Shown here: positions 20,445 to 28,414 of the stretch, one piece after another
Layout of the letters: every line of letters begins with the position of its first letter
How positions within the stretch are numbered: the first letter of the stretch is position 1
NCBI GenBank assembly: GCA_963748295.1
Contig: CAVVIH010000001.1
Span: 496,001 to 560,000, forward strand
Direction: 5' to 3'
Origin: CAVVIH01 sp963748295
GTDB lineage: Bacteria; Acidobacteriota; Vicinamibacteria; Vicinamibacterales; 2-12-FULL-66-21
DNA: 64,000 nt
Notes under the pieces: model-generated
Database searches by the model: none
Told to the model about the DNA's origin: nothing
What the model saw: only the letters and a program-made list of their open reading frames with translations
Translations under genes and position numbers: made by a program

Positions 20445-20826
20445 GTTGTGCATGTACCAGCTGACGGAGGTCACGGTATTGGAGGACGAGGAGTTTGGCA
20501 GAGCCTACGGAGCTTTCACCACGGAGCCACGGAGTCACGGAGGTTCACGGAGGTTGAAAACCAATTCAGCGTGACATGAGCGGCCTGTGGCGCCGCGCTA
20601 CGCGCGGCACGAACGAGGTCAACGGCCGAAATACAAGCGCCGCATGATCTCGAGGCGTTTGTATTTCGACCGTTGGCCTCGTTCGTCCGGCCCGCCGAAG
20701 GCGGGCGGGCCACAGGCCACCCCTCCGTGCGTCTCCGCGTCTCCGTGCCTCCGTGTTGAGATCTCTCTGATCTCCGTCAATCTCCTCTTCCTCGAACACC
20801 GTGAACTCTTTCGAACACCGTGAACT
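20445..20826. repeat. Cloverleaf palindromic repeat element, copy A
   Basis: This gene-free stretch is one imperfect palindrome. Outer arms are CACGGAG/CTCCGTG-rich (20505-20556 against 20720-20800). The closing stem is GGCCTGTGGC (20582-20591) with GCCACAGGCC (20709-20718). Inside are three arms. The first is a small hairpin GCCGCGC-TAC-GCGCGGC (20592-20608). The second is a 33-bp long stem (20609-20641 with 20654-20686, three mismatches). The third is a small hairpin GCCCGCC-GAA-GGCGGGC (20690-20706). A second copy lies inverted at 24150-24505. The stretch has no open frame of its own. Confidence 0.85.
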
Positions 20827-21702
20827 CTAACGTCCATCAAACGCCCTGACGACCTGCCTCGCCGTCCCCAACTTCTCGATCCCAAGTTCCACCACATCCC
20901 CTGGTTTCAGATACCGCGGCTCCGGCTTCATGCCCAACCCCACGCCGGCCGGCGTTCCGGTGCTGATCACGTCGCCCGGCAGCAGCGTCATGAACCCGCT
21001 GACGTAGCTGACCAGCTCGGGGACGCCGAAGATCATGTTCGCGGTCGTGCCGTCCTGGACCTTCGTCCCGTTCACGGTCAGCCACATCTTCAAGCGGTGA
21101 ACGTCCCCCACGTCCTCGTTCGCGACGAGCCACGGGCCCATCGGCGCAAACGTGTCGGCGCTCTTGCCCTTCACCCACTGGCCGCCGCGCTCGAGTTGAA
21201 ACGCGCGCTCCGAGTAGTCGTTGTGCAGCACGTAACCGGCGACGTGCGCGGGCGCCCGCGTGACGTCGACGTAACTGGCTTTCTTACCGATCACCACCGC
21301 GAGCTCGACTTCCCAGTCGAGCTTCGACGCTCCCTTCGGGATCATCACGTCGTCATTGGGGCCGGCGACGGCAGTGCTCGACTTGAAGAAGATGACCGGC
21401 TCCGCGGGCACCGGCATGCCGCTTTCGGCGGCGTGATCGCGGTAATTCAGGCCGATGCAGACGATCTTGCTCGGCCGACCGATCGGAGCCCCGAGGCGCG
21501 CGCCCGGATCGATCCTGGTGAGTTTGTTGCCGCGGTCGTCGACCCAGTGTCGCAGCGCCGTCAGGCCGCTGCCGCCGAAGAATGCTTCATCGAAATCGCG
21601 GGTGAACCCTGAGACATCCAGCCGCATGCCATCTGGCAGCTCGACGCCGGGCACCTCGGCCCCGTGGGCGCCGCAGCGCACCAGCTTGATTGCCTGAGGC
21701 AT
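20827..21702 (-). CDS. Fumarylacetoacetate-hydrolase-family enzyme, candidate 2,4-diketo-3-deoxy-L-fuconate hydrolase
   Basis: This 291-residue protein has an N-terminal ~70-residue cap and a FAH-type C-terminal domain. It carries IVCIGLNYRDHAAESG, the metal-ligand stretch KLDWEVELAVVIGKKA (two Glu), VLHNDYSERAFQ (Asp) and the late VISTGTPAGVGLG loop. FAH-family enzymes hydrolyse C-C bonds of 2,4-diketo acids. Such a hydrolase ends the non-phosphorylating fucose route, yielding pyruvate and lactate. It is read in the same direction as the transporter-dehydratase-fucosidase genes but separated from them by the cloverleaf repeat. It diverges from apbE across 139 bp. Other FAH substrates are possible. 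Confidence 0.83.
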   Translation of the reverse strand: MPQAIKLVRCGAHGAEVPGVELPDGMRLDVSGFTRDFDEAFFGGSGLTALRHWVDDRGNKLTRIDPGARLGAPIGRPSKIVCIGLNYRDHAAESGMPVPAEPVIFFKSSTAVAGPNDDVMIPKGASKLDWEVELAVVIGKKASYVDVTRAPAHVAGYVLHNDYSERAFQLERGGQWVKGKSADTFAPMGPWLVANEDVGDVHRLKMWLTVNGTKVQDGTTANMIFGVPELVSYVSGFMTLLPGDVISTGTPAGVGLGMKPEPRYLKPGDVVELGIEKLGTARQVVRAFDGR

Positions 21703-21785
21703 GCCGGGAGGTTATCCTTTACTGCCGTCCAAGGGAACAAGCCTCGGGCCGTTACCTGACCGAATGCTCGTAACAGGCGAAAACT

Positions 21786-21814
21786 TGACAGGTTTGCGGT
21801 CACACCATAGTTTC
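21786..21814 (+). promoter_or_regulatory. Candidate sigma-70-type promoter for apbE
   Basis: A perfect -35 hexamer TTGACA (21786-21791) is followed 15 nt later by CATAGT, or 17 nt later by TAGTTT, as a weak -10. This is about 30 nt before the TTG start at 21842. It is sequence resemblance only. Confidence 0.35.
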
Positions 21815-21841
21815 GCGACTACATCTTAGGCGAGGGACCAG

Positions 21842-22852
21842 TTGGCATCGACCCGAGCGATCAGCCGTCGCCAGCTCCTGACGTTTCAAGGTCCTTCGTC
21901 GCCGCTCCGCGCCGACGGACATTGGCTCCGCATCCACAGGCGCGCGATGGCCTGCCGGTTCGAGGTCGTCCTTCCCGGCGAAGACGCCCGGCACGTTGCT
22001 GCTGCGCGTGCTGCACTGGACATCGCCGACCGGCTCGAGGCGCAGCTCAGCGTCTTTCGCGAGACCAGCGAGCTCTCGGGCGTCAACCGGTGCGCCGCGG
22101 AGCAGCCGACCGAAGTGAGCCGCCCGCTCTTCGCTTTGCTCCAGCGCGCCGCGAAGATTCATGCCGAAACCGGCGGCGCGTTCGACATCACGTCGACGCC
22201 GTTGAGCCGCTGCTGGGGCTTCCTCCACCGCGAGGGGCGCCTCCCCGACAGCCGGGCGATCGCCGACGCGCTGACGCACGTCGGCATGAAGCTCGTTACG
22301 CTCGACGCGCCCTCGAAGACCGTGCGGTTCCAAGCCCCCGGCGTGGAGCTGAATCTCGGCGCGATCGGCAAGGGCTACGCGCTGGACGTCATGGCAAAGC
22401 GCCTTCGCCGCGCGGGCGTTCAGCACGCGCTGCTGTCCGCCGGCGCCAGCAGCATCCTCGCAATCGGAGACGATGGCGCCGGATGGCCGGTGCACATCCG
22501 GCCGCGGCTGCTGGATGGCGCACGGGTTGCCCGCCTCCGCCTGCGCGACGCGGCGATCGCCACGAGCGGCGCCGGCGAGCAATTCGTCGTCGTCGACGGT
22601 CAGCGCTACGGCCACGTGCTCGATCCGCGAACGGGCTGGCCGGCCTCGGGCGTGGTCAGTGCCACCGTCGTCACGCGCGACGCCGCGCTTGCCGACGCGC
22701 TGTCGACCGCGATTCTAGTGGAAGGCCCCGCGCTCGCCGAGCGGTCCTGCGAGCGCCACCCTGAAACTCTCGTGCTGATGACGCTCGACGGCGACCCGGA
22801 GCGGACGTCTGTGGTCGGCCGCTGCCGCGGAGCGTTGATCGAAAAGGACTGA
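21842..22852 (+). CDS. apbE: FAD:protein FMN transferase (ApbE family)
   Basis: This 336-residue ApbE-family protein covalently attaches FMN to Thr or Ser of target flavoproteins using FAD. Visible family motifs are AMACRFEVVLPG near residue 35, GAFDITSTPLSRCWGF near 112, VELNLGAIGKGYALDVM near 165, SAGASSILAIG near 200, YGHVLDPRTGWPASGVVSAT near 255, and DAALADALSTAILVEG, the Mg-binding D/T end. The likely start is TTG 21842. No obvious lipobox is present, and an RRQLL near residue 9 hints at a Tat-like N-terminus. It lies 4 bp before a Gfo/Idh gene. A target flavoprotein is not evident nearby, so its place in a sugar locus is unexplained. Confidence 0.9.
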   Translation: MASTRAISRRQLLTFQGPSSPLRADGHWLRIHRRAMACRFEVVLPGEDARHVAAARAALDIADRLEAQLSVFRETSELSGVNRCAAEQPTEVSRPLFALLQRAAKIHAETGGAFDITSTPLSRCWGFLHREGRLPDSRAIADALTHVGMKLVTLDAPSKTVRFQAPGVELNLGAIGKGYALDVMAKRLRRAGVQHALLSAGASSILAIGDDGAGWPVHIRPRLLDGARVARLRLRDAAIATSGAGEQFVVVDGQRYGHVLDPRTGWPASGVVSATVVTRDAALADALSTAILVEGPALAERSCERHPETLVLMTLDGDPERTSVVGRCRGALIEKD

Positions 22853-22856
22853 TCAT

Positions 22857-24143
22857 ATGCAGCTCACCGAAGAACAGCAGGCGATTGGCCGCCGCAACTT
22901 TCTGAAAGCCCTCGCCGGCACGCCCGCGCTTGGACTGCTGGGCGCCGCGGCGGCGATGAAGGGGCCGGTGCCCGGCGGGCCGGTGCGGCTCGGCATCATC
23001 GGCGTCGGCGGCCAGGGCCGCGCCCTGCTGAACAACATCGACCCCGCGTTCGGCGATCTCAAGGCGATGGCGGACATCAATCCCGACTCGCTGAAGCGCG
23101 CTGATGAAGCGCTCCTGAAGCGCAAGCTTCCCGCGGCGACGCACTACGTCGAATGGAAGGAGATGCTGCAGAAGGAGAACATCGAGGCGGTGCTGATCGG
23201 GGTGCCGCTCTGGGCGCATGCGGATGTGGCCGTCGGCTGCCTCGAGGCCGGCAAGCATGTGCTGTGCGAAAAGATGATGGCGTGGGACGTCGACGGGTGC
23301 GAGCGGATGACGCGCGCGGCGGAACGAACGGGACGCCTGCTCGAGATCGGCTACCAGCGCCGGTACAACGGCGTCTATCAGGCCGCCTACGACGGCATCG
23401 TCACCAAGGGACTGCTCGGCGACGTCTTTCACGTGCGGATGGTGTGGCACAGGAACGGGAACTGGCGGCGGGTTGGTAATCCGCCGTCGCCGGATTACAA
23501 CCCGTCGCAGTGGGGTTATCCGACCTTCGAGCACCTGTGGAACTGGCGGTTGTACTGGAAGTACTCGCAGGGACTGTTCGCCGAGCTGGCGAGCCATCAG
23601 TTGAACGCGGTCAACTGGTTCCTGGGATCGCACCCGACGACGGTGATGGCGTCCGGTGGCGTGTATCGTTACAACGACGGGCGCGAGGTGCCGGATCACA
23701 TCTACTCGATCTGGGATTACCCTGGCGGCCGCACGGCAACCTTCTCGTCGATCGAATCGAACGCGCTCGAGAACCGCTACGAGGTCTTCTTCGGAACGAA
23801 GGCCACGCTTCTGGTGAAGAACGAGAACGAAGCGCAGCTGTTCGAGGAGGGATCGGCGGCAACCCAGACCGGCGTGCAGGTCTCGCCGCGCGATTCGGGT
23901 CCGGCGGCCGAGTCGTCGGAAACGCGCCCGGGCAACACGAACGCCGGCACTGCCGCCGTCGCCGCACCGGACTCGCCGTCCGGCGCCCGGCCGGCCGCGA
24001 CGAAGCAGGAGATCTCGCGCTTCTGCGCGGCAGTTCGCGTCGGCACACCGCTCGCCTGCGGGCCGCAGGAGGCGATGCACTCCGCCCGCGCGTGCATTCG
24101 TGCCAACGAGGCGATCCAGAAGAAGATGCGGCTCGACGTATGA
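22857..24143 (+). CDS. Gfo/Idh/MocA-family oxidoreductase, probably Tat-exported
   Basis: This 428-residue NAD(P)-dependent sugar-type oxidoreductase has a Rossmann motif LGIIGVGGQGRALL near residue 45 and the EKMMAWD variant of the EKP motif near 138. The C-terminal substrate domain includes GLFAELASHQLNAVNWFLGS with the usual active-site His. The N-terminus GRRNFLKALAGTPALGLLGA is a Tat-like signal, as in many Acidobacteriota Gfo/Idh proteins that keep a tightly bound cofactor in the periplasm. A low-complexity insert (about 345-385, rich in A, G, P, S) precedes the end. It follows apbE by 4 bp. Confidence 0.87.
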   Translation: MQLTEEQQAIGRRNFLKALAGTPALGLLGAAAAMKGPVPGGPVRLGIIGVGGQGRALLNNIDPAFGDLKAMADINPDSLKRADEALLKRKLPAATHYVEWKEMLQKENIEAVLIGVPLWAHADVAVGCLEAGKHVLCEKMMAWDVDGCERMTRAAERTGRLLEIGYQRRYNGVYQAAYDGIVTKGLLGDVFHVRMVWHRNGNWRRVGNPPSPDYNPSQWGYPTFEHLWNWRLYWKYSQGLFAELASHQLNAVNWFLGSHPTTVMASGGVYRYNDGREVPDHIYSIWDYPGGRTATFSSIESNALENRYEVFFGTKATLLVKNENEAQLFEEGSAATQTGVQVSPRDSGPAAESSETRPGNTNAGTAAVAAPDSPSGARPAATKQEISRFCAAVRVGTPLACGPQEAMHSARACIRANEAIQKKMRLDV

Positions 24144-24149
24144 CGTTTG

Positions 24150-24505
24150 GCACGGTGTTCGAGTTGAGGAGTTGACGGAAATCGCGGAGCCTTTAACACG
24201 GAGGCACGGAGCCGCGGAGGTACACGGAGGTTGCGGATACTGATCGGCATGACATCAGTGGCCTGTGGCCCGCCGGCCTTCGGCCGGCCGGACGAACGAG
24301 GTCAACGGTCGAAATGCAAGCGCCTACGAGATTCTGTGGGCGCTTGCATTCCGGCCGTTGACCGCGTTCGTGCCGCGCGCAGCGCGGCGCCACAGGCCAC
24401 CTCCGCGTACCTTCGTGCCGCCGTGTCTCCGTGTTGAAATCTCCGTGAACTCCGTAACCTCCTCATCTCCAATACCGTGAGCTCCTCCAATACCGTGAGC
24501 TCTTC
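24150..24505. repeat. Cloverleaf palindromic repeat element, copy B (inverted)
   Basis: This is a second copy of the element at 20445-20826 in the opposite orientation. The closing stem is GGCCTGTGGC (24260-24269) with GCCACAGGCC (24389-24398). Inner arms are hairpin GCCGGCC-TTC-GGCCGGC (24272-24288), a 33-bp stem (24292-24324 with 24339-24371, three mismatches) and hairpin GCCGCGC-GCA-GCGCGGC (24372-24388). The order of the two small hairpins is swapped relative to copy A. CACGGAG/CTCCGTG words flank it on both sides, and AATACCGTGAGCTC is duplicated at the right end. Confidence 0.85.
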
Positions 24506-24511
24506 ACATCC

Positions 24512-25270
24512 ATGTTCAGCCTCTCGGGACGGGTTGCCCTCGTAACAGGCGCGGGATCCGGAATTGGCGCGGCAATCGCACACGCGCTGGCCGGCGCGGG
24601 CGCGCACGTCATTGCAACCGATCGCGACGCCTCTACGGCCGCGTCCACGGCCGACGCGATTCGCACGCACGGCGGATCCGCCGAACACCTCACGCTCGAT
24701 GTCGTCTCCGAGGATGCGTGTGCCGGCGCGGCGCGCTCGGTCGCGGCGTCGCGCGGCGCGCTCGACGTGCTCGTCAACAACGCGGGCATCGGGCACGTCG
24801 GGACGATGCTGACGACAGAAGGCGCCGATCTCGATCGCCTGTACGCAGTGAACGTGCGCGGCGTGTTCAACGTGACGAAGGTCTTCCTGCCGGGGATGCT
24901 CGAGCGCGGACGCGGCTCGATCGTAAACATCGCGTCGGTCGGCGCGGTAGTCGGGATCAGGGACCGTGTCGCTTACTGCACGACGAAAGCCGCGGTGGCC
25001 GGCTTGACGCGAAGCATGGCGCTCGACCATGCCGCCGCGGGGATACGCGTGAACTGCATCTGTCCCGCACGCGTGCAGACGTCGTTCGTCGAGGCCCGGC
25101 TGCGCGAATATCCCGATCCGGAAAAGGCCTATCGCGACATGTGCTCGACGCAGGCGGTCGGCCGAATGGGCAGGCCGGAGGAGGTCGCAGCCGCCGCACT
25201 GTATCTCGCGAGCGACGAGGCGGCCTTCGTAACGGGGTCGGCGCTGATGATCGACGGGGGATGGCAGTAG
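24512..25270 (+). CDS. SDR-family oxidoreductase, candidate 2-keto-3-deoxy-L-fuconate dehydrogenase
   Basis: This 252-residue classical SDR has VTGAGSGIGAAIAHAL for nucleotide binding, VLVNNAGIG, and catalytic Ser/Tyr/Lys in NIASVGAVVGI and YCTTKAAVAG. Its C-terminal part, RVNCICPARVQTSFVEARL followed by AVGRMGRPEEVAAAALYLAS, is like SDRs of the L-fuconate and L-rhamnonate pathways that oxidise 2-keto-3-deoxy acids at C4. With fuconate dehydratase and a FAH-type hydrolase in the same locus this is a coherent assignment, but it is inference. The ATG lies 7 bp after the repeat element; a weak site (TTCACATCC) precedes it. Confidence 0.82.
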   Translation: MFSLSGRVALVTGAGSGIGAAIAHALAGAGAHVIATDRDASTAASTADAIRTHGGSAEHLTLDVVSEDACAGAARSVAASRGALDVLVNNAGIGHVGTMLTTEGADLDRLYAVNVRGVFNVTKVFLPGMLERGRGSIVNIASVGAVVGIRDRVAYCTTKAAVAGLTRSMALDHAAAGIRVNCICPARVQTSFVEARLREYPDPEKAYRDMCSTQAVGRMGRPEEVAAAALYLASDEAAFVTGSALMIDGGWQ

Positions 25271-25279
25271 GATCAGACC

Positions 25280-26528
25280 ATGGGGAGCCAGGCAGGAACC
25301 GTTCGCGCAGCGCTGGTCGGCGGTCCGATGTACGACCCGTTGTACGACATCGATCCCCGCATTCGAAGCCGCGACCGGATTGCACGTCGAGATCGTCACG
25401 CGGCTCCCGCACCCAGAGCTCAATGCCTACGTGAAGCACGCGTTCGAGTCCGGCGACGCGGGCATCGATCTGCTCTCCACGCATACCAAATACGCGCCGT
25501 CGCAGGTGCAGTGGCTGTCGCCGGTTGACGCGGAGATCGCAGCGGGAACCGTCGAGGATCTGCTCGCGCGGCCCGCGGAGCTGTCGAGGATCTCCGGACG
25601 GCTGATGCAGGTGCCGCGCAACCTCGACGTCCGCCTGCTGCATGTCCGACGCGATCTGTTCGAAAACACCGAGGAGCAGCGTGGCTTCGCGCAGCGATTT
25701 GGACGTCCGCTTCGTGTGCCGGAGACGTGGGACGACCTCGTGGACGTCGCGGAGTTCTTCACGCGCGACGGCCTTCATGGGTTTCTCTTTCCCGGCCGCG
25801 ACTCGGGGTTGTTCGGCACGTTCTACGAGATGCTGATCGGCGCGGGCGGCGATCTCTTCGACGCCTCGCTCCGGCCGACGTTCGATTCGCGCGAAGGGGA
25901 GTGGGCGGCCGGGCTGCTCGCGGAGCTGCACCACGTGCGGCGGGTGACGCCGCGCGAGCTGCCGGCGTGGCACTACGACGAGATCTCCGCCGCGTTCCGC
26001 GAGGGCCGCGCGGCGATGGTGTGCGACTGGCCCGGCAGCTATCACCTGTACAAGGATCCGGCGACCTGCCGCGTCGCCGATGTCGTAGCCCTGGCGCCGC
26101 TCCCCGCCGGGCCGGCGGGCATTCGCGCCGCCTACGCGGGGTGCCACTCGTTCGCGATCCCGGCGGCCGCCCGCAACCGCGAAGGCGCGGCGGAACTGCT
26201 GCGGCATTTCACGTCATTCGACGCCCAGCTTGGCGAGGCGCGCAGGGGTTCGATTCCATGTAGACAGAGCGCGCTCGCACAGGTGCGTGCGGAAGCCAGC
26301 GCCAGTCCGGATGAGGCGCGCCGGTGGCAGCTGCTCGGCGACGCCGAGCAGACGATGATCATCCCGCCCAGGTTTGCCGCCTACCCGAAGTGCGAGGACG
26401 CCATCTGGCGATCGGTCCAGCGGGCGATGACAGGGGAGTGGCAGCCCCGCGAAGCCGTCCGCCGCGCGGCCGAAGAGATCCGTCCGATCGTGGCATCCGC
26501 GGGCGCCCACGCCGTGGTCGAATCGTGA
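25280..26528 (+). CDS. Extracellular solute-binding protein family 1-like, frameshifted, no clear signal peptide
   Basis: This is a sugar-type solute-binding protein of about 415 residues. It starts VRAALVGGPMYDPLYD, breaks frame near 25350 and resumes as FEAATGLHVEIVTRLPHPEL. Typical family pieces are RPLRVPETWDDLVDVAEFFT, FYEMLIGAGGDLFDASLRPT, FREGRAAMVCDWPGSYHLYK and AYAGCHSFAIPAAARNREGA. Unlike normal binding proteins no signal peptide is visible: the open frame begins MGSQAGTVRAALVGGP, directly before the first beta strand. No CUT1 permease or ATPase accompanies it. It may be an intracellular sugar sensor, or the frame error may hide the true start. It overlaps the next SDR at GTGA. Confidence 0.75.
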
Positions 26529-27307
26529 GCGTGGCCGCACGATTCGCGGGCCGCGTGGCGCTCGTGACCGGCGCCGCGCGTGGCATCGGCCGAGCGACCG
26601 CCGAACAGTTTGCGCGGAACGGCGGCCGTGTGGCGCTGGTCGATCGGATCGGCGAGGAGGTCGAGGCTGCCGCGGAAGTCATCCGGCAGGCTGGAGGCGA
26701 TGCGCTCGCGGTTACAGCGGACGTGAGCGATTCCGCAGCGGTTTCTCGCGCGGTGGCTGCCTGCGGCGACCGCTGGGGCCGGATCGACGTGCTCGTCAAC
26801 AACGCGGGCATTCATTTCGCGCGCGGGATCGACGAATACACCGACGAAGAAATCGATCGCATCCTGTCGGTCAACCTGAAGGGGGCGATTTACGCCGTGC
26901 GGGCGGCACTGCCGGCCCTGCGGCAAACGAAGGGCGCGATCGTCTCCGTTTCCTCGATGACCGGCCTCGTCGGCCAGGCGCGCGGCGCGGTCTACGTCGC
27001 CAGCAAGGGCGCGCTCATCTCGATGACCAAGGCGCTCGCGCTCGAGCTCGCCGCCGACGGCATTCGCGTCAATTGCGTCTGTCCCGCCGGCGTCGATACG
27101 CCGCTGATGCGCGACTGGGCGGCGACGCTGCCCGATCCCGCTGCCATCCTGCGCGGCCAGGCGGCCATGCACCTCACCAATCGCCTCGCGTCGCCGGAGG
27201 AAATCGCCGCCGCGATTCTGTTCCTCGCGTCACCCGACGCGTCGTTCATCACCGGCGTGGCGCTGCCGGTTGAAGGCGGCGCTACCTTGGGGTATCGGAG
27301 AGACTAG
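26525..27307 (+). CDS. SDR-family oxidoreductase, candidate L-fucose dehydrogenase
   Basis: This is a 260-residue classical SDR with VTGAARGIGRATAEQF, VLVNNAGIHFARG, catalytic Ser in SVSSMTGLVG and YVASK. The C-terminus TPLMRDWAATLPDPAAIL and PVEGGATLGY closely recalls the HSD17B14-type L-fucose dehydrogenases, which end in a GGAxLGY motif. It would oxidise L-fucose to the 1,5-lactone. GTG 26525 is chosen because it overlaps the previous stop and directly precedes the first strand; the longer open frame upstream is shadow. No L-fuconolactonase of the amidohydrolase type is seen in the window. Confidence 0.83.
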   Translation: MSVAARFAGRVALVTGAARGIGRATAEQFARNGGRVALVDRIGEEVEAAAEVIRQAGGDALAVTADVSDSAAVSRAVAACGDRWGRIDVLVNNAGIHFARGIDEYTDEEIDRILSVNLKGAIYAVRAALPALRQTKGAIVSVSSMTGLVGQARGAVYVASKGALISMTKALALELAADGIRVNCVCPAGVDTPLMRDWAATLPDPAAILRGQAAMHLTNRLASPEEIAAAILFLASPDASFITGVALPVEGGATLGYRRD

Positions 27308-27352
27308 CTCGGGAACTCGGGGCTCGGGAGCTCGGGACTCGGGAGCTCGTTT
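27308..27352. repeat. GCTCGGGA tandem repeat between convergent genes
   Basis: Five G3+ runs occur within CTCGGGA(A/G)CTCGGG words, fitting a G-quadruplex pattern. It lies between the SDR stop and the stop of the convergent Gfo/Idh gene. Same word family as 2413-2450. Confidence 0.8.
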
Positions 27353-28414
27353 TCAGGCTCGAGGAATCTCTATCCAACGCTTCTCGCGGGCGGAGCGATA
27401 AATCGCCTCGACGATTTCGACGCTGCGTCGTCCTTCACGCGCATCGCAAGCAGGCGTGCCGTTCGTCGCGATTGCGTTGACGAAGTCTTCGATCATGCGC
27501 TGGTGCGGCGCAGCGTCACCGACGGTTGCTGATTGCGCGCTCTGCTGGCGAAGTCGCGCCGTAGCGCGGTCCGATTCCGCGCGCGTAGGCGGGGGATTTG
27601 GGAGTTGACTCCCGTCTCGCAGGTCGATCGCGATGAGCGAATCTCCTTCGAGAATCAACGTGCCGTCGCGTCCGGTCAGTTCGACGCGACGCGGATATCC
27701 GGGATACGCGCACGTCGAGGCTTCGACCCCTCCGAGCGCGCCGTTCTCGAACTCCAGCGTCGCCGTCAGCGTGTCCTCGACCTCGATCGGATGCACGCGG
27801 GTCGCGGCAAAGGCCGACACCCGCGCGACACGGCCGAACATCCACGACAGTATGTCGATCGTATGGATGCCCTGGTTCATCAGCGCGCCGCCGCCGTCGA
27901 GCGCCCACGTTCCGCGCCAGCGCGACCCGGCGAAGTACTCGTCCGGGCGGTGCCACTTGATTCGACCCGACGCGAGTATCGGTGTTCCGAGGCGGCCCGA
28001 ATCCACCATCTCTTTCATCCGGAGCACGTCGGGCTTCAGGCGATCCTGGAAGAAGACGGCGATCTTGACGCCGGCCCGATCGGCGGCCTCGATCAGGGTG
28101 TCGATCCGTGCGGTGGAGATGTCGAGCGGCTTTTCGACGATGACGTGAAGGCCGCGGGAGATCGCGGCAATCGTCTGTTCCGCGTGGAGTCCCGACGGGC
28201 TGCCGATGGCGACGAAATCCATCGGCTTGTGATCGAGGAAGCGATCGAGGTCGGCGTAGGCGACAGCGCCGGCGCGGTCGGCGAGCTGAGCCGAGCGCTC
28301 GACGTTCTGACCGTACACTGCCGAAACGCGAACGGCGGCAACACCAGCCGCGGCACGCGCGTGCGTGTTGCTGATGTTGCCGCCGCCAAGGATCCCCAAA
28401 TAGCAGATCTTCAA
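27353..28414 (-). CDS. Gfo/Idh/MocA-family oxidoreductase, cytoplasmic
   Basis: This 353-residue sugar-type oxidoreductase lacks a signal peptide. The Rossmann motif is GILGGGNISNTHAR at residue 7, then the cofactor/catalytic motif VIVEKPLDISTARID near 100. The C-terminal domain has GGALMNQGIHTIDILSWMFG with the active-site His. The start is TTG 28414, which overlaps the upstream Gfo/Idh stop (28411-28413); the longer open frame through that gene is out-of-frame shadow. Near the C-terminus, residues encoded at about 27585-27610 (SQLPNPPPTRAES) include an in-frame piece resembling the CAACTCCCAA repeat word. It probably completes, inside the cell, the sugar oxidation started by the exported proteins next door. 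Confidence 0.85.
   Translation of the reverse strand: MKICYLGILGGGNISNTHARAAAGVAAVRVSAVYGQNVERSAQLADRAGAVAYADLDRFLDHKPMDFVAIGSPSGLHAEQTIAAISRGLHVIVEKPLDISTARIDTLIEAADRAGVKIAVFFQDRLKPDVLRMKEMVDSGRLGTPILASGRIKWHRPDEYFAGSRWRGTWALDGGGALMNQGIHTIDILSWMFGRVARVSAFAATRVHPIEVEDTLTATLEFENGALGGVEASTCAYPGYPRRVELTGRDGTLILEGDSLIAIDLRDGSQLPNPPPTRAESDRATARLRQQSAQSATVGDAAPHQRMIEDFVNAIATNGTPACDAREGRRSVEIVEAIYRSAREKRWIEIPRA

Noticed and set aside
20582..20718. tRNA or tmRNA, suggested by the cloverleaf shape
   Set aside because: The 33-bp central arm, 3-nt loops and lack of TTCGANNC T-arm or anticodon features rule out tRNA.
24150..24505. Insertion sequence with transposase
   Set aside because: No open frame of transposase size or motif lies within or between the two repeat copies; at most a non-autonomous element.
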